The position numbers were made by a program, and so were the translations under genes. The notes beneath the pieces were generated by a model that was not told the origin of the DNA, searched no databases, and saw only the letters and a list, made by a program, of their open reading frames with translations. A stretch of 64,000 nucleotides of DNA, taken from Streptomyces malaysiense. GTDB lineage: Bacteria > Actinomycetota > Actinomycetes > Streptomycetales > Streptomycetaceae. Below, piece by piece: positions 30,351 to 38,158 of the stretch. The stretch lies in assembly GCF_000980885.2 (NCBI RefSeq), contig NZ_LBDA02000053.1:62001-126000 (forward strand), in the 5' to 3' direction. Within the stretch, counting starts at the first letter, position 1. Each line of letters opens with the position of its first letter.

Positions 30351-33300
30351 CCCGCGCTCCCGGGGCTGGTGTGGCCGAACTTCTTCAGGTCGGCCGAACG
30401 GGTGCCGGCGGGCTGGAGGTCGGCGTAGGGGTGGAGGCGGGCACCGGTGGTGCCGTTGACCAGGGTGCGCCGCGGTTGGGCGGGGGTCGGGTGCGGGCGG
30501 TCGGCGCCGAGGAGGGCGAGGGCGGCCCCGGGGCCGTTGTCGCGGCGGGCGGCGGCGATCTCGTCCAGGTCCCAGGCCATGGTGCCGACGACGGTGCGGC
30601 GGGTGCCGCGCACTTGGACCGTGCCGCGAACCAGCAGCAGGCCGCTGTGGAAGACGGTGTGCGCGCAGGCCGGGTGGGAGTCCTCGAAGAAGGCCAGGTC
30701 GACCAGGCCGGAGCCGTCCTCGAGGGTGACGAAGATGATGCGCCGGCCGCTGGCGATCGGCGGCGTCTGGGTCGAGGCCCGTACACCGGCGACGAGAACC
30801 TGCTGACCTGGGCGCATACCGGCCAGGTGTGCCGCGTCGGTCGCACCGATCTCGCGCAGGAGTCGGTGGTGGTGCTCCATCAGATGCTTGGAGACGTCGA
30901 TGCCGAGAGTGCTCAGTTCGGCGCTCAGAGCCTCGCGTCCGGTCATCTCCGGCAGACCACTCGGCGCCGCTCCCCCGACAGCGCCCGCGTCGATGGGCAG
31001 CTGGCCCGACCCTGCGGTCCGGTTGCGGTTGCGGGACTGCCGATGCAACTCGGCGATCTGGAGCAGCAGATCGCGTCGGGTGAGTCGGCCGTCGTGGAGA
31101 CAGTTCAGGGCGCCGATCTCCGCGAGGCGTTCGGCGACCGGGCGGCTGGGCCGGGCCCGCTGCCAGAAGTCGGACAGCGATCCGTACGGCTGCCCCGCCT
31201 CGGTCCGTGCGCACTCCTGCTCCCCCATGCCGTGCACGGCGGACAGGGCGAGGCGCACGCCCCACCGGTCCCCGTCGGTCTTCTCCACGGTGTGCCGCGC
31301 CCCGGACCGGTTGACGTCGACGGGCAGCACCGGCACCCCGCGCCGGCGCGCGTCGGCGACCAGCACCCGCTTGGGCCACATCCCGGGGTCGTGTTCGAGC
31401 AGTCCGGCCAGCAGGAAGGCCGGATGGTGCGCCTTGAGCCAGGCGCTCTGCAGAGCCGGTACGGCGAAGGCGACCGCGTGCGCCCGGCAGAAGCCGTACG
31501 CCCCGAATGCCTCGATCGTCCGCCAGACCTCCTCCCGCACCGCCGTGCCGTAGCCGCGCGCACGGGAGCACCGGTGGAACCAGTCCCTGATCCCGGGCAG
31601 CCGTTCCCTGTCGCCGAGCGCCCGCCGGGTGACCTCGGCGAAGGCCGGGTCGCAGCCGGTCAGCACCACCAGCGTCTCGATGATCTGCTCGTGCCAGATG
31701 GTCACCCCGTAGGTGTCGGCGAGCACCGGCTCCAGGTCCGGGTGGGCGTAGACCGGTGTGCCGCCGTGGCGGGCGGCGATGTACCGCTCGGGCATGCCGC
31801 CCGCGACCGGGCCGGGTCGGAAGAGGCTGATGTCGGCGATGACGTCCTGCTGGTTGCGCGGCTGGAGCCGGGACAGCAGGTCCTGCTGGCCGGGCGACTC
31901 CAGCTGGAACAGGCCGAGGGTCTGGCTCTCCTGGATGAGCTTGAACGCGAACACGTCGTCCAGCGGCACCTGTTCGGGGTCGTCCAGGTCGATGCGCTCA
32001 CCGGTGGTCCGTTCGATCTCCATGACGGCGTGGGCCATCGCGGACTGCATCCGCACGCCCAGGACGTCGAGTTTGATGTTGCCGAGCGCCTCGATCTCCT
32101 CCTTCGCGGCCATGGCCATCGGGTAGTCGCCCTGCGGGGTGGGCTGCACCGGCAGCCGGTCCAGGAGGGTGGCATCGCCGATGACCACACCGCAGGGGTG
32201 CATGGCCATGCCGTGGACCAGCGAGTCGAGTCCCTCGGCCAGCTCCCACAGGGGCCCGAACCGGCCCGCCTCGGCGGCCAGTCGGCGCAGTTCGGGCAGT
32301 TCGGCGAGGGCGCCGGTGATGTCCGAGGCGCGCAGGTGCGGGAAGCTCTTGGCGATCCGGTCGACCTCCGCGGGCGCGATACCGAGGGCCAGGCCGGTGT
32401 CGCGCAGGGCCCGGCGTGCCCGGTAGGTCTCGGGCATCGCGGTGACCGCGACCCGCTCCCTGCCGAACCGTTCGAAGATCGCGTCGTAGCACTCCAGGCG
32501 CCGCGCGGACTCCACGTCGATGTCGATGTCGGGCAGCGAGGCCCGGCGGACGCTGAGGAACCGTTCGAACAGCAGGCGGTGGTCGAGCGGGTTGGCGGTG
32601 GCGATGCCCAGCGCGTGGCAGACCAGCGAGCCGGCGCCCGAGCCGCGGGCCGCGACCCGGATGCCCTTGGCGCGGATGTCGGCGACGACCTGGCCTACGG
32701 CCAGGAAGTACGAGTCGTAACGCAGCCGGGAGATCACGGCGAGTTCCTCGTCGAGGCGGGCGAGCGCCGCCGGGTCGCGGTCGAGGCCCCGGCGGGCCAG
32801 TCCCTCCGCGCAGCGCAGACGCAGCAGCCGGGCGGCGCCGTCCGCCCCGGGGCCGGCGCCGAAGAGCGCGGGCTCGGGGAAGTGCGGGGTGCCCAGGCCC
32901 AGGTCGGCGCGGGGGTCGAGGGCGCACTCGGCGGCCGTGGCGGCAGTGTCCGCGAGCAGCCGGCGGGCCCGCCGCCCATCGGTTCCGGCGCACTCGGCGA
33001 TCATGCGCGCGAGGACCTCCATCGCCCGCTCGTCCTTGAGCCAGCGCTGTCCGCTGTCCAGGCGGCGCCGGTCGATCGGCCGCAGCAGCCGGGCGGCGTC
33101 CAGCACGTCGGCGAGGCGGTGCTGGGCGGGGTCGGCGTAGCGGACGGCGTTGGTGAGGACGGCGGTCGTACCGGTGCGGTCGGCCAGCGCCAGGGTGCGG
33201 GCGGCGAGGCGGAGGGAGCCGGGACCGGCGCCGAAACGATTCTGCGCGACCGTCTCCAGCCGGACCTCCCGCCCGAACACCTCGCGCCACGGTGCCAGCA

Positions 33301-33805
33301 GCCGTACCGCGACATCCTCCCGGCCCGCCGACAGTGCCCGCGCCGGCTCCGAGAGGGGGCCGAGCAGGACCAGCAGCCCGGGGCCGCCGTGCTCCCGCAG
33401 CGCCGACCACGGCACCACGGGCGCCCGGCCGCCGAGGGCGTCCGCGTGGGCGGCCGAGGTGATACGGCACAGCCGCGCCCAGCCCTCCCGGTTCCGGGCG
33501 AGCAGCACGACGCGCAGCGGCGGCTCGATCACATGGGCGCCGCCGCGCGCCGGGGCACGGCGGCGCCGGCCGGGGGGCGGCGGGGCGACGGCCTCCACCG
33601 CGAGGTCGACGCCGAAGACCGGGCGCACCCCCTCCCTCGCACAGGCCCGCGCGAATCGGACCGCGCCGGTGACCGTGTCCCGGTCGGTCAGCGCGAGCGC
33701 CGTCATGCCCCGCTCGGCCGCGCGGCGCACCAGCTGTTCCGGGTGGGCGGCGCCGTAGCGGGCGGAGTAGCCGGACGCGACATGCAGATGAGCGAAGCCC
33801 GCCAT
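30347..33805 (-). CDS. dnaE2: Error-prone DNA polymerase III alpha-type subunit DnaE2
   Basis: 1152 residues. N-terminal PHP domain ('FAHLHVASGYSARYGA', 'ALTDRDTVTGAVRFA'), then the C-family polymerase core with catalytic acidic motif 'LPDIDIDVESARR', fingers 'YGVTIWHEQIIETL', helix-hairpin-helix and OB-fold ('VLVAGVRASTQTPPIASGRRIIFVTLEDGSG' region). The short C-terminus and this sequence type separate it from the replicative DnaE. Family members carry out damage-induced mutagenesis with ImuB. I chose the ATG at 33805 because GGGAGGTG lies 5-7 nt upstream. A near-consensus LexA box lies 53 nt upstream. Confidence 0.95.
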   Translation of the reverse strand: MAGFAHLHVASGYSARYGAAHPEQLVRRAAERGMTALALTDRDTVTGAVRFARACAREGVRPVFGVDLAVEAVAPPPPGRRRRAPARGGAHVIEPPLRVVLLARNREGWARLCRITSAAHADALGGRAPVVPWSALREHGGPGLLVLLGPLSEPARALSAGREDVAVRLLAPWREVFGREVRLETVAQNRFGAGPGSLRLAARTLALADRTGTTAVLTNAVRYADPAQHRLADVLDAARLLRPIDRRRLDSGQRWLKDERAMEVLARMIAECAGTDGRRARRLLADTAATAAECALDPRADLGLGTPHFPEPALFGAGPGADGAARLLRLRCAEGLARRGLDRDPAALARLDEELAVISRLRYDSYFLAVGQVVADIRAKGIRVAARGSGAGSLVCHALGIATANPLDHRLLFERFLSVRRASLPDIDIDVESARRLECYDAIFERFGRERVAVTAMPETYRARRALRDTGLALGIAPAEVDRIAKSFPHLRASDITGALAELPELRRLAAEAGRFGPLWELAEGLDSLVHGMAMHPCGVVIGDATLLDRLPVQPTPQGDYPMAMAAKEEIEALGNIKLDVLGVRMQSAMAHAVMEIERTTGERIDLDDPEQVPLDDVFAFKLIQESQTLGLFQLESPGQQDLLSRLQPRNQQDVIADISLFRPGPVAGGMPERYIAARHGGTPVYAHPDLEPVLADTYGVTIWHEQIIETLVVLTGCDPAFAEVTRRALGDRERLPGIRDWFHRCSRARGYGTAVREEVWRTIEAFGAYGFCRAHAVAFAVPALQSAWLKAHHPAFLLAGLLEHDPGMWPKRVLVADARRRGVPVLPVDVNRSGARHTVEKTDGDRWGVRLALSAVHGMGEQECARTEAGQPYGSLSDFWQRARPSRPVAERLAEIGALNCLHDGRLTRRDLLLQIAELHRQSRNRNRTAGSGQLPIDAGAVGGAAPSGLPEMTGREALSAELSTLGIDVSKHLMEHHHRLLREIGATDAAHLAGMRPGQQVLVAGVRASTQTPPIASGRRIIFVTLEDGSGLVDLAFFEDSHPACAHTVFHSGLLLVRGTVQVRGTRRTVVGTMAWDLDEIAAARRDNGPGAALALLGADRPHPTPAQPRRTLVNGTTGARLHPYADLQPAGTRSADLKKFGHTSPGSAG

Positions 33806-33857
33806 GCCCACACCTCCCTCGATCCACCCCTTTTCAGCCATACGCCCGATACGTTCA

Positions 33858-33873
33858 TCGTACGCCCGTTCGA
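33858..33873. promoter_or_regulatory. LexA (SOS) box upstream of dnaE2
   Basis: TCGTAC-gccc-GTTCGA matches the actinobacterial LexA consensus TCGAAC-N4-GTTCGA at 11 of 12 fixed positions, 53-68 nt before the dnaE2 start. Two other inverted repeats nearby, TCGAC-N4-GTCGA (33888-33901) and GTTC-N4-GAAC (33905-33916), do not fit LexA. Confidence 0.65.
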
Positions 33874-33971
33874 ATACTCTAGCTCCATCGACGCAGGTCG
33901 ACGAGTTCATTCGAACGAGTGAGTGATTCTTCACCGAGAGCAGGAGGGAGTGAGGAGTGGCCAGAACCACG

Positions 33972-34003
33972 ACGTCCCGCCCCGAGGATTCGGGGCGGGA
34001 CGT
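33972..34003. terminator. Strong hairpin after the first protease gene
   Basis: Perfect 14-bp stem ACGTCCCGCCCCGA / TCGGGGCGGGACGT with loop ggat, beginning 17 nt after the protease stop (minus strand). It separates the protease gene from the dnaE2 promoter region. Confidence 0.75.
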
Positions 34004-34019
34004 CCGGGTGGTGTCCGGG

Positions 34020-35102
34020 TCAGCCGATGGTGGTGCCCGTCGCGGAGAGGGCGGCGGTGACCGGCTGGAAGAAGGTCTCCCCGCCGGAGGTGCAGTCGCC
34101 GCTGCCGCCGGAGGTCAGACCGATCGCCTTGTCACCGGAGAACAGCGAGCCGCCGCTGTCGCCCGGCTCGGCGCAGACATCGGTCTGGATGAGCCCGCTG
34201 ACCGTGCCCTCCTGGTAGTTCACGGTGGCGTTCAGACCGGTGACCGTGCCGTCGTGCACATGGGTGGTGGACCCGCTGCGCGTGACCTTCATGCCCACCG
34301 TGGCCTCGGCGGCGCCGGTGATCTTCTGGGTCGAGCCGTCGTAGAGGTCGACCTCGCTCGGGTGGGCGGCGTCAGAGGTGTACTTGACCAGGCCGAAGTC
34401 GGTGCCCGGGAAGTGGGACTCCGCGTTCTGCCCGATCTCGTCGCCGTCCGCGTCCGACCAGGTGGAGATGTCCGCGGTGCAGTGCCCGGCGGTCAGGAAG
34501 TACGGCTGCCCGTCCTTGACCACGTTGAAGCCGAGCGAGCAGCGCCCGCCCGAGCCGTTGATGGCGTCGCCGCCGGCGACGAAGGGCTTGTACTCGCCCT
34601 GGAACCGCTTGAGTTCGGCCGTGCCGCCGAGCCCGTCGACCACCTTGCTCAGCCTGTCCCACCGGGCACCGGTGACGGACTTGTCGGCCGTGACGACGAC
34701 CTTGTCCGACACCGGGTCGACGGACCAGGACGTGCCCGGGATGGTCGCGTCCTTCTTCAGCGTCGTACGGGCGCCGTCGAGCTGGGCGAGGGTGCGGGTG
34801 ACGATCCTGGCCTTGGCTCCCTTGGCTTCCACGGCCTTCGCGGCGGTCCTGTCGAGCACGTTCACGACAAGGCTTCGGGCCTTGGCGTCGTAGTAGCTGC
34901 CCGCCGTGTCAGCACCGAGGCGCGCGGTCAGGTCGGAGGCCAGCGTCGCGGCCGCCGGAGCGGACAGCGGCCGGAGCTGGACAGTGGGCTTCGCGGGCTC
35001 ACTGGCGTTCGCATTCTGCAAGGTGACACCCGCGGCGGCCAGCGCGGCGACACTCGCGCCGGCCATCACGAGCCGGCGCCTGGGTATGCGTCGGTGCTTC
35101 AA
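34020..35102 (-). CDS. Secreted chymotrypsin-like serine protease, streptogrisin C/D type
   Basis: 360 residues from TTG at 35102, where AGGAGG lies 7 nt upstream; no ATG fits. Signal peptide (KHRRIPRRRLVMAGASVAALAAAG..., residues 1-30), a propeptide of about 150 residues with alpha-lytic pro-domain motifs ('AGSYYDAKARSLVVNVLD', 'TSWSVDPVSDKVVVTAD'), and a mature S1 domain starting near 'FVAGGDAINGSG'. Triad: His in 'LTAGHC', Asp in 'TDFGLVKY', Ser in 'EPGDSGGSLF'. Six Cys form the family disulfides. It is a paralogue of the next gene. Confidence 0.95.
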   Translation of the reverse strand: MKHRRIPRRRLVMAGASVAALAAAGVTLQNANASEPAKPTVQLRPLSAPAAATLASDLTARLGADTAGSYYDAKARSLVVNVLDRTAAKAVEAKGAKARIVTRTLAQLDGARTTLKKDATIPGTSWSVDPVSDKVVVTADKSVTGARWDRLSKVVDGLGGTAELKRFQGEYKPFVAGGDAINGSGGRCSLGFNVVKDGQPYFLTAGHCTADISTWSDADGDEIGQNAESHFPGTDFGLVKYTSDAAHPSEVDLYDGSTQKITGAAEATVGMKVTRSGSTTHVHDGTVTGLNATVNYQEGTVSGLIQTDVCAEPGDSGGSLFSGDKAIGLTSGGSGDCTSGGETFFQPVTAALSATGTTIG

Positions 35103-35454
35103 CTCATGTCCTCCTGTGGGGGGACGGCCGTCCGGGTTGTGGGGACCCGACGACCGGAAGGCTGGTTGACGGGCGCCCACTCTTCCGAAACCCACAGCGG
35201 ACACACAAGGCCGAGTTCCGGACGCGCCGGAGAAGGGTATCCGCACACCCGTTCACAGATGACTCACCGTCACCACCGAGGAAATTTCGGGGCGCAAACA
35301 CTACGGGCGAGTGACCCTCATCGGAACGTGACGGCGACGCATGGCTTGTTTCATTCGCCGCCGTCGCCCTTCCTTCACAAGCCGGGCATGAAGAAGCCCC
35401 CGCACACACGCACATGTGCGGGGGCTCACAGCGGCCGGCCGAAGCCGGCTCCGG
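35103..35454. other. Regulatory region between two protease genes
   Basis: Holds the promoter of the first protease gene (no convincing -35/-10 pair; TACCCT on the minus strand at about 35235-35240 is a weak -10) and the terminator of the second. No open frame looks coding. Confidence 0.5.
35395..35426. terminator. Hairpin after the second protease gene
   Basis: Perfect 12-bp stem AGCCCCCGCACA / TGTGCGGGGGCT with an 8-nt loop, 29-60 nt past the stop of the streptogrisin B-like gene (minus strand). Confidence 0.75.
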
Positions 35455-36354
35455 TCAGGGGAGCGTGACGCCGTAGTAGCTGAGCGCCTCGGTCACCGGC
35501 TGGAAGAAGGTCGTACCGCCGGAGGTGCAGTTACCGCTGCCACCGGAGGTCAGGCCGTAGGCGACGGACCCGTTGTACAGCGGGCCGCCGCTGTCGCCGC
35601 CCTCGGCGCAGACCGTGGTCTGGATCAGGCCGGAGACGATGTCGCCACCGCCGTAGTTGACGGTGGCGTTGAGCGCGGTGACCTTGCCGCTGTGCGTACC
35701 GGTGGTCGAGCCGCGCCGGTAGACGGTCTGGCCCACGCTCGGGGTGGCCGCGCTGGAGATGGTCTGGCTGCCGACCGCGCTCGGGTGCGCGATCGAGGAG
35801 TTGGTGTACCTGACCAGAGCGAAGTCATTGCCCGGGAAGCTGTAGCCCACGTTGGTGCCCAGCACGGTGGTGTGCCCGGAGTTGCTGTACCAGGTGGAGG
35901 CGACCTGCCCGCAGTGCCCGGCGGTCAGGAAGTAGTAGGTGCTTCCGCTGCGCACGTTGAAGCCGAGCGAACAGCGGTACTGCCCGCCGTAGATGGCGTC
36001 GCCGCCGCTGATCAGCTTGTTGAACGTACCGGGCGTGCGCTTGACGGTGAGCGCGCCCGCGTCGGCGCCGGCCTGCTTCCTGATCTTGGCGATCTCGGCC
36101 TTGGAGACCGTGTTGTCGACGGTGACGACGACGTGGTTGTTCTTGGCGTCGACGGCCCAGGCGGTGCCGGGGATGTCCGCCTTCATCACCGAGTCGCTCG
36201 CCCGGGTGAGCTGCGCGGCGCTGAAGGGGCGGGCATCGCTGGCGTTCGCCGTGGGGGCGGCGAACGCCGCTGCGGCCAGGAAGCCCGCGGCCACGGCGAT
36301 CAGCCGGGTACGTCTCGCCGGGCCACTCGGGGCGGTGGTGCGCTTGATCCTCAC
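35455..36354 (-). CDS. Secreted serine protease, streptogrisin A/B type
   Basis: 299 residues. Signal peptide to an ANA|SDA site (about residue 38), a short propeptide of about 76 residues, and a mature S1 domain starting near 'ISGGDAIYGG', the typical streptogrisin N-terminus. Triad: His in 'LTAGHCG', Asp in 'NDFALVRY', Ser in 'EGGDSGGPLY'. Four Cys give two disulfides. The short propeptide places it with SGPA/SGPB, while the neighbouring paralogue has the longer type. Starts at ATG 36354 with GGAGGGAA upstream. Confidence 0.95.
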   Translation of the reverse strand: MRIKRTTAPSGPARRTRLIAVAAGFLAAAAFAAPTANASDARPFSAAQLTRASDSVMKADIPGTAWAVDAKNNHVVVTVDNTVSKAEIAKIRKQAGADAGALTVKRTPGTFNKLISGGDAIYGGQYRCSLGFNVRSGSTYYFLTAGHCGQVASTWYSNSGHTTVLGTNVGYSFPGNDFALVRYTNSSIAHPSAVGSQTISSAATPSVGQTVYRRGSTTGTHSGKVTALNATVNYGGGDIVSGLIQTTVCAEGGDSGGPLYNGSVAYGLTSGGSGNCTSGGTTFFQPVTEALSYYGVTLP

Positions 36355-36590
36355 TTTTCGTTCCCTCCAAGGGGAGTCGGGGGCCCGCGTGGGGTCGGGG
36401 CCCGGTGAGGCGCAGTCAGGGGTGCGGCCGGGTTCCGGTTATGCATGTCCCTGACAATCGCTGAGGGGGAGTATTCGGCCGACCGCCCGGTACGCACAAG
36501 GGTGCCTTTCGGCCGTCGGACTTTAGCCCTCCTTTGCCCAACGGCCGGTGCTTTGACTTTCGTTGGTGTGGACATGGCCTTCGAGGCGCG

Positions 36591-37293
36591 GGACGGCGGC
36601 CGGACGCGGTTGAATCCGACGGCCGTACGGCCCCGCGCGTCCGGCGCCCGCGGGTGACGGAAGCGGAACCGGACGCCGGTGTCGCCGCTGGTGGCGTCGG
36701 CGAACACCGCCCACGGCGGGCCCTCGTCGCGCCGCGCCGGGGCCGGCGTCCGCTCCCGGCCGGCCGGAGTGGAGGCGAGTTCACCGGGCGAGGGCGAATG
36801 CGCGGGCCCGGCCGAGCGTGTCACCGAGCCGCGGGACGCGCCGCGCTTCGTACGGCGTGAAGCGGCCCGGCACCACCCGGCGGGGACCGCGGGCGGCGGC
36901 CTCGATGCCCCGCGAGGCCCGGCGGGCCTCGGTGCCGGGGTCGTGGCCCCGCGCCCCCGGGACTCCCTCGCGCACCGGGACGACCAGCCGTTTCTCGCCG
37001 AGCGGGACACGGGCGGCGGTCTCCGTACCGGTACCGGCGGCCGGCCGGACCTCCCCGGCGAAGGGACGGCGGCCCACCTGGAATCCGCCGGTCTCGGCGA
37101 CCGTCAGCACAATGCCTTTACCATCCACCGTCCAATTCCCGGGAATGTCCGGAAGTCGTTCCTCCGGCTGGTCCTCGATCCCGTGGGTGCCGGTCGACGC
37201 GGGCGGCCCGCACGGCGCGGTGACCGACTCCTCCCGCTTCTCCCGCCATCGCCATCGCCATCGCCACCATGCGCCGAACACGTCGGTCGCCAT
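36591..37293 (-). pseudogene. DUF1684 family pseudogene (frameshifted, degraded)
   Basis: On the minus strand an ATG at 37293 behind AAGGGAGGG opens a 170-residue frame containing 'LPDIPGNWTVDGKGIVLTV', 'VPLGEKRLVVPVREG' and 'VVPGRFTPYE', the hallmarks of DUF1684. It ends prematurely at 36781. The family's next blocks appear in another frame from about 36790: 'PGELASTPAGRERTPAP' and 'PPWAVFADATSGDTGVRFRFR', then 'GRTAVGFNR' ending near 36591, after which similarity is lost. A frameshift near 36785-36795 is the simplest explanation. The N-terminal W-rich part carries a hexanucleotide expansion (37245-37266). Family residues such as the Trp of 'GTHW' are also changed, so decay is not just a sequencing slip. 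Confidence 0.65.
37245..37266. repeat. Hexanucleotide repeat (gccatc)3.7
   Basis: Three full and one partial copies of gccatc, coding RWRWRW near the N-terminus of the broken DUF1684 frame. Such slippage-prone tracts can change copy number. Confidence 0.7.
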
Positions 37294-37827
37294 GCGTTTC
37301 CCTCCCTTCGCGGCCTCGTCTCCCCCGGCCGCGCACCTCCGCCGCCGAGGCCGGGCCCGCCCGCGGACTCAGCAGGACCAGCGGCGCACCGGCCCCCGCG
37401 CCGGCTCCGCCGCCCGGTGCCGCGCATCCCCGCGCACGGCGTTGGCCCGCGCCGGGACGGCGGCGCGGGCCAGGGCCGCGTCCGCGTACCGGAGCGGCGA
37501 GGGTCCGGACACCCCGGGTGCTCGCATCGACGGGCTGGAGGGGGTGAGGCGGCGGGGCGGACCGACCGACGCCGGCCCCCGCACCCCGGCGGCAGCCACC
37601 GGGCGGTCCGGCGCCACCACCCGAACGGGAACTTCACGGGCGGTGCCGCCGCGGCACGCCTGCTGTTCCGTCCGCATCGCCCTCCGGGCTGCGGGTACTC
37701 GGAGACCGCGTCCATCCCCACGGCGCCCGAGCCACCGGCCCGGGGCCGCTCCTCGCGGGGCGCGTCCGGCAACAGGCCGGGCGGCGCGGACTCGCCGGAG
37801 CCGGAGGGGCCGAGCGCGGCGGCGGCC

Positions 37828-37913
37828 CCGGAGAGCGGTGTCCCGGAAGGCGGTGTCCCGGAGAGCGGTGTCCCGGAAGGCGGTGTCCCGGGGAGGCGGT
37901 GTCCCGGGGAGGG
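37828..37913. repeat. 15-nt tandem repeat array
   Basis: Units ccggagagcggtgtc and ccggaaggcggtgtc alternate twice each, followed by a 16-nt unit and a partial one: 37828, 37843, 37858, 37873, 37888, 37904. Because the unit is a multiple of three it encodes five-residue repeats: PESGV/PEGGV on plus, and DTAFR/DTALR, pentapeptide-repeat-like, on minus. The array changes frame at the 16-nt unit. Confidence 0.85.
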
Positions 37914-37960
37914 CGCCGGCGCTCCTGCGCGCCGGCCGGACGCGGACCATGACGGTCAGG

Positions 37961-37991
37961 AGCCGATCCTCTTATAGCCGATCCTCTTATA
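37961..37991. repeat. 15-bp tandem duplication
   Basis: agccgatcctcttat occurs twice head to tail (37961-37975 and 37976-37990), running into an AT-rich near-palindrome. Unusually AT-rich for the region; could be a promoter element, but no gene follows closely in either direction. Confidence 0.75.
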
Positions 37992-38158
37992 TAGGAGCGA
38001 CGTTCACGCGGCGGCCGGGCCGGACGTCCACGGACGCGTCCCACCCCCCGGACGCCGGCCTCGCCTCCGGAGGGGCACGACCGGCTCGGCGACCACCACA
38101 TCGGGAATCCCCCCTCCGAGGACCCGGGGCCGAGCCGGGTCAGCCGCCCGTGCCCGGG

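Larger units (their letters stand above)
37294..38158. other. Gene-poor stretch with tandem repeats
   Basis: No open frame on either strand looks like a conserved protein. The stretch contains a 15-nt tandem array (37828-37913), a 15-bp tandem duplication (37961-37991) and an AT-rich CTCTTATATAGGAG near-palindrome (37980-37994). A weak hairpin GACCCGG / CCGGGTC (38121-38141) may terminate the DUF5685 gene. With the adjoining pseudogene it looks like decaying or rearranged DNA. Confidence 0.5.

Noticed and set aside
33888..33916. TCGAC-N4-GTCGA and GTTC-N4-GAAC repeats as additional LexA boxes
   Set aside because: Spacing or orientation of the half-sites does not match the LexA consensus; only 33858-33873 does.
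30302..33922. Open frame of about 1200 codons on the plus strand opposite dnaE2
   Set aside because: It mirrors dnaE2, which has full family signatures, a ribosome binding site and a LexA box. Its translation is low-complexity Gly/Arg/Ala and matches nothing; long antisense frames are normal at this GC content.
37369..37950. Pentapeptide-repeat protein on the minus strand (DTAFR/DTALR units)
   Set aside because: Only four units, all from the short DNA array; the rest of the frame has no repeat or conserved sequence and no ribosome binding site.
36679..37977. 432-codon plus-strand frame over the pseudogene and repeat region
   Set aside because: Composition is Gly/Arg/Pro-rich without domains; its repeat part PESGV/PEGGV is only the 15-nt array. 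The minus-strand DUF1684 similarity explains part of the same DNA better.
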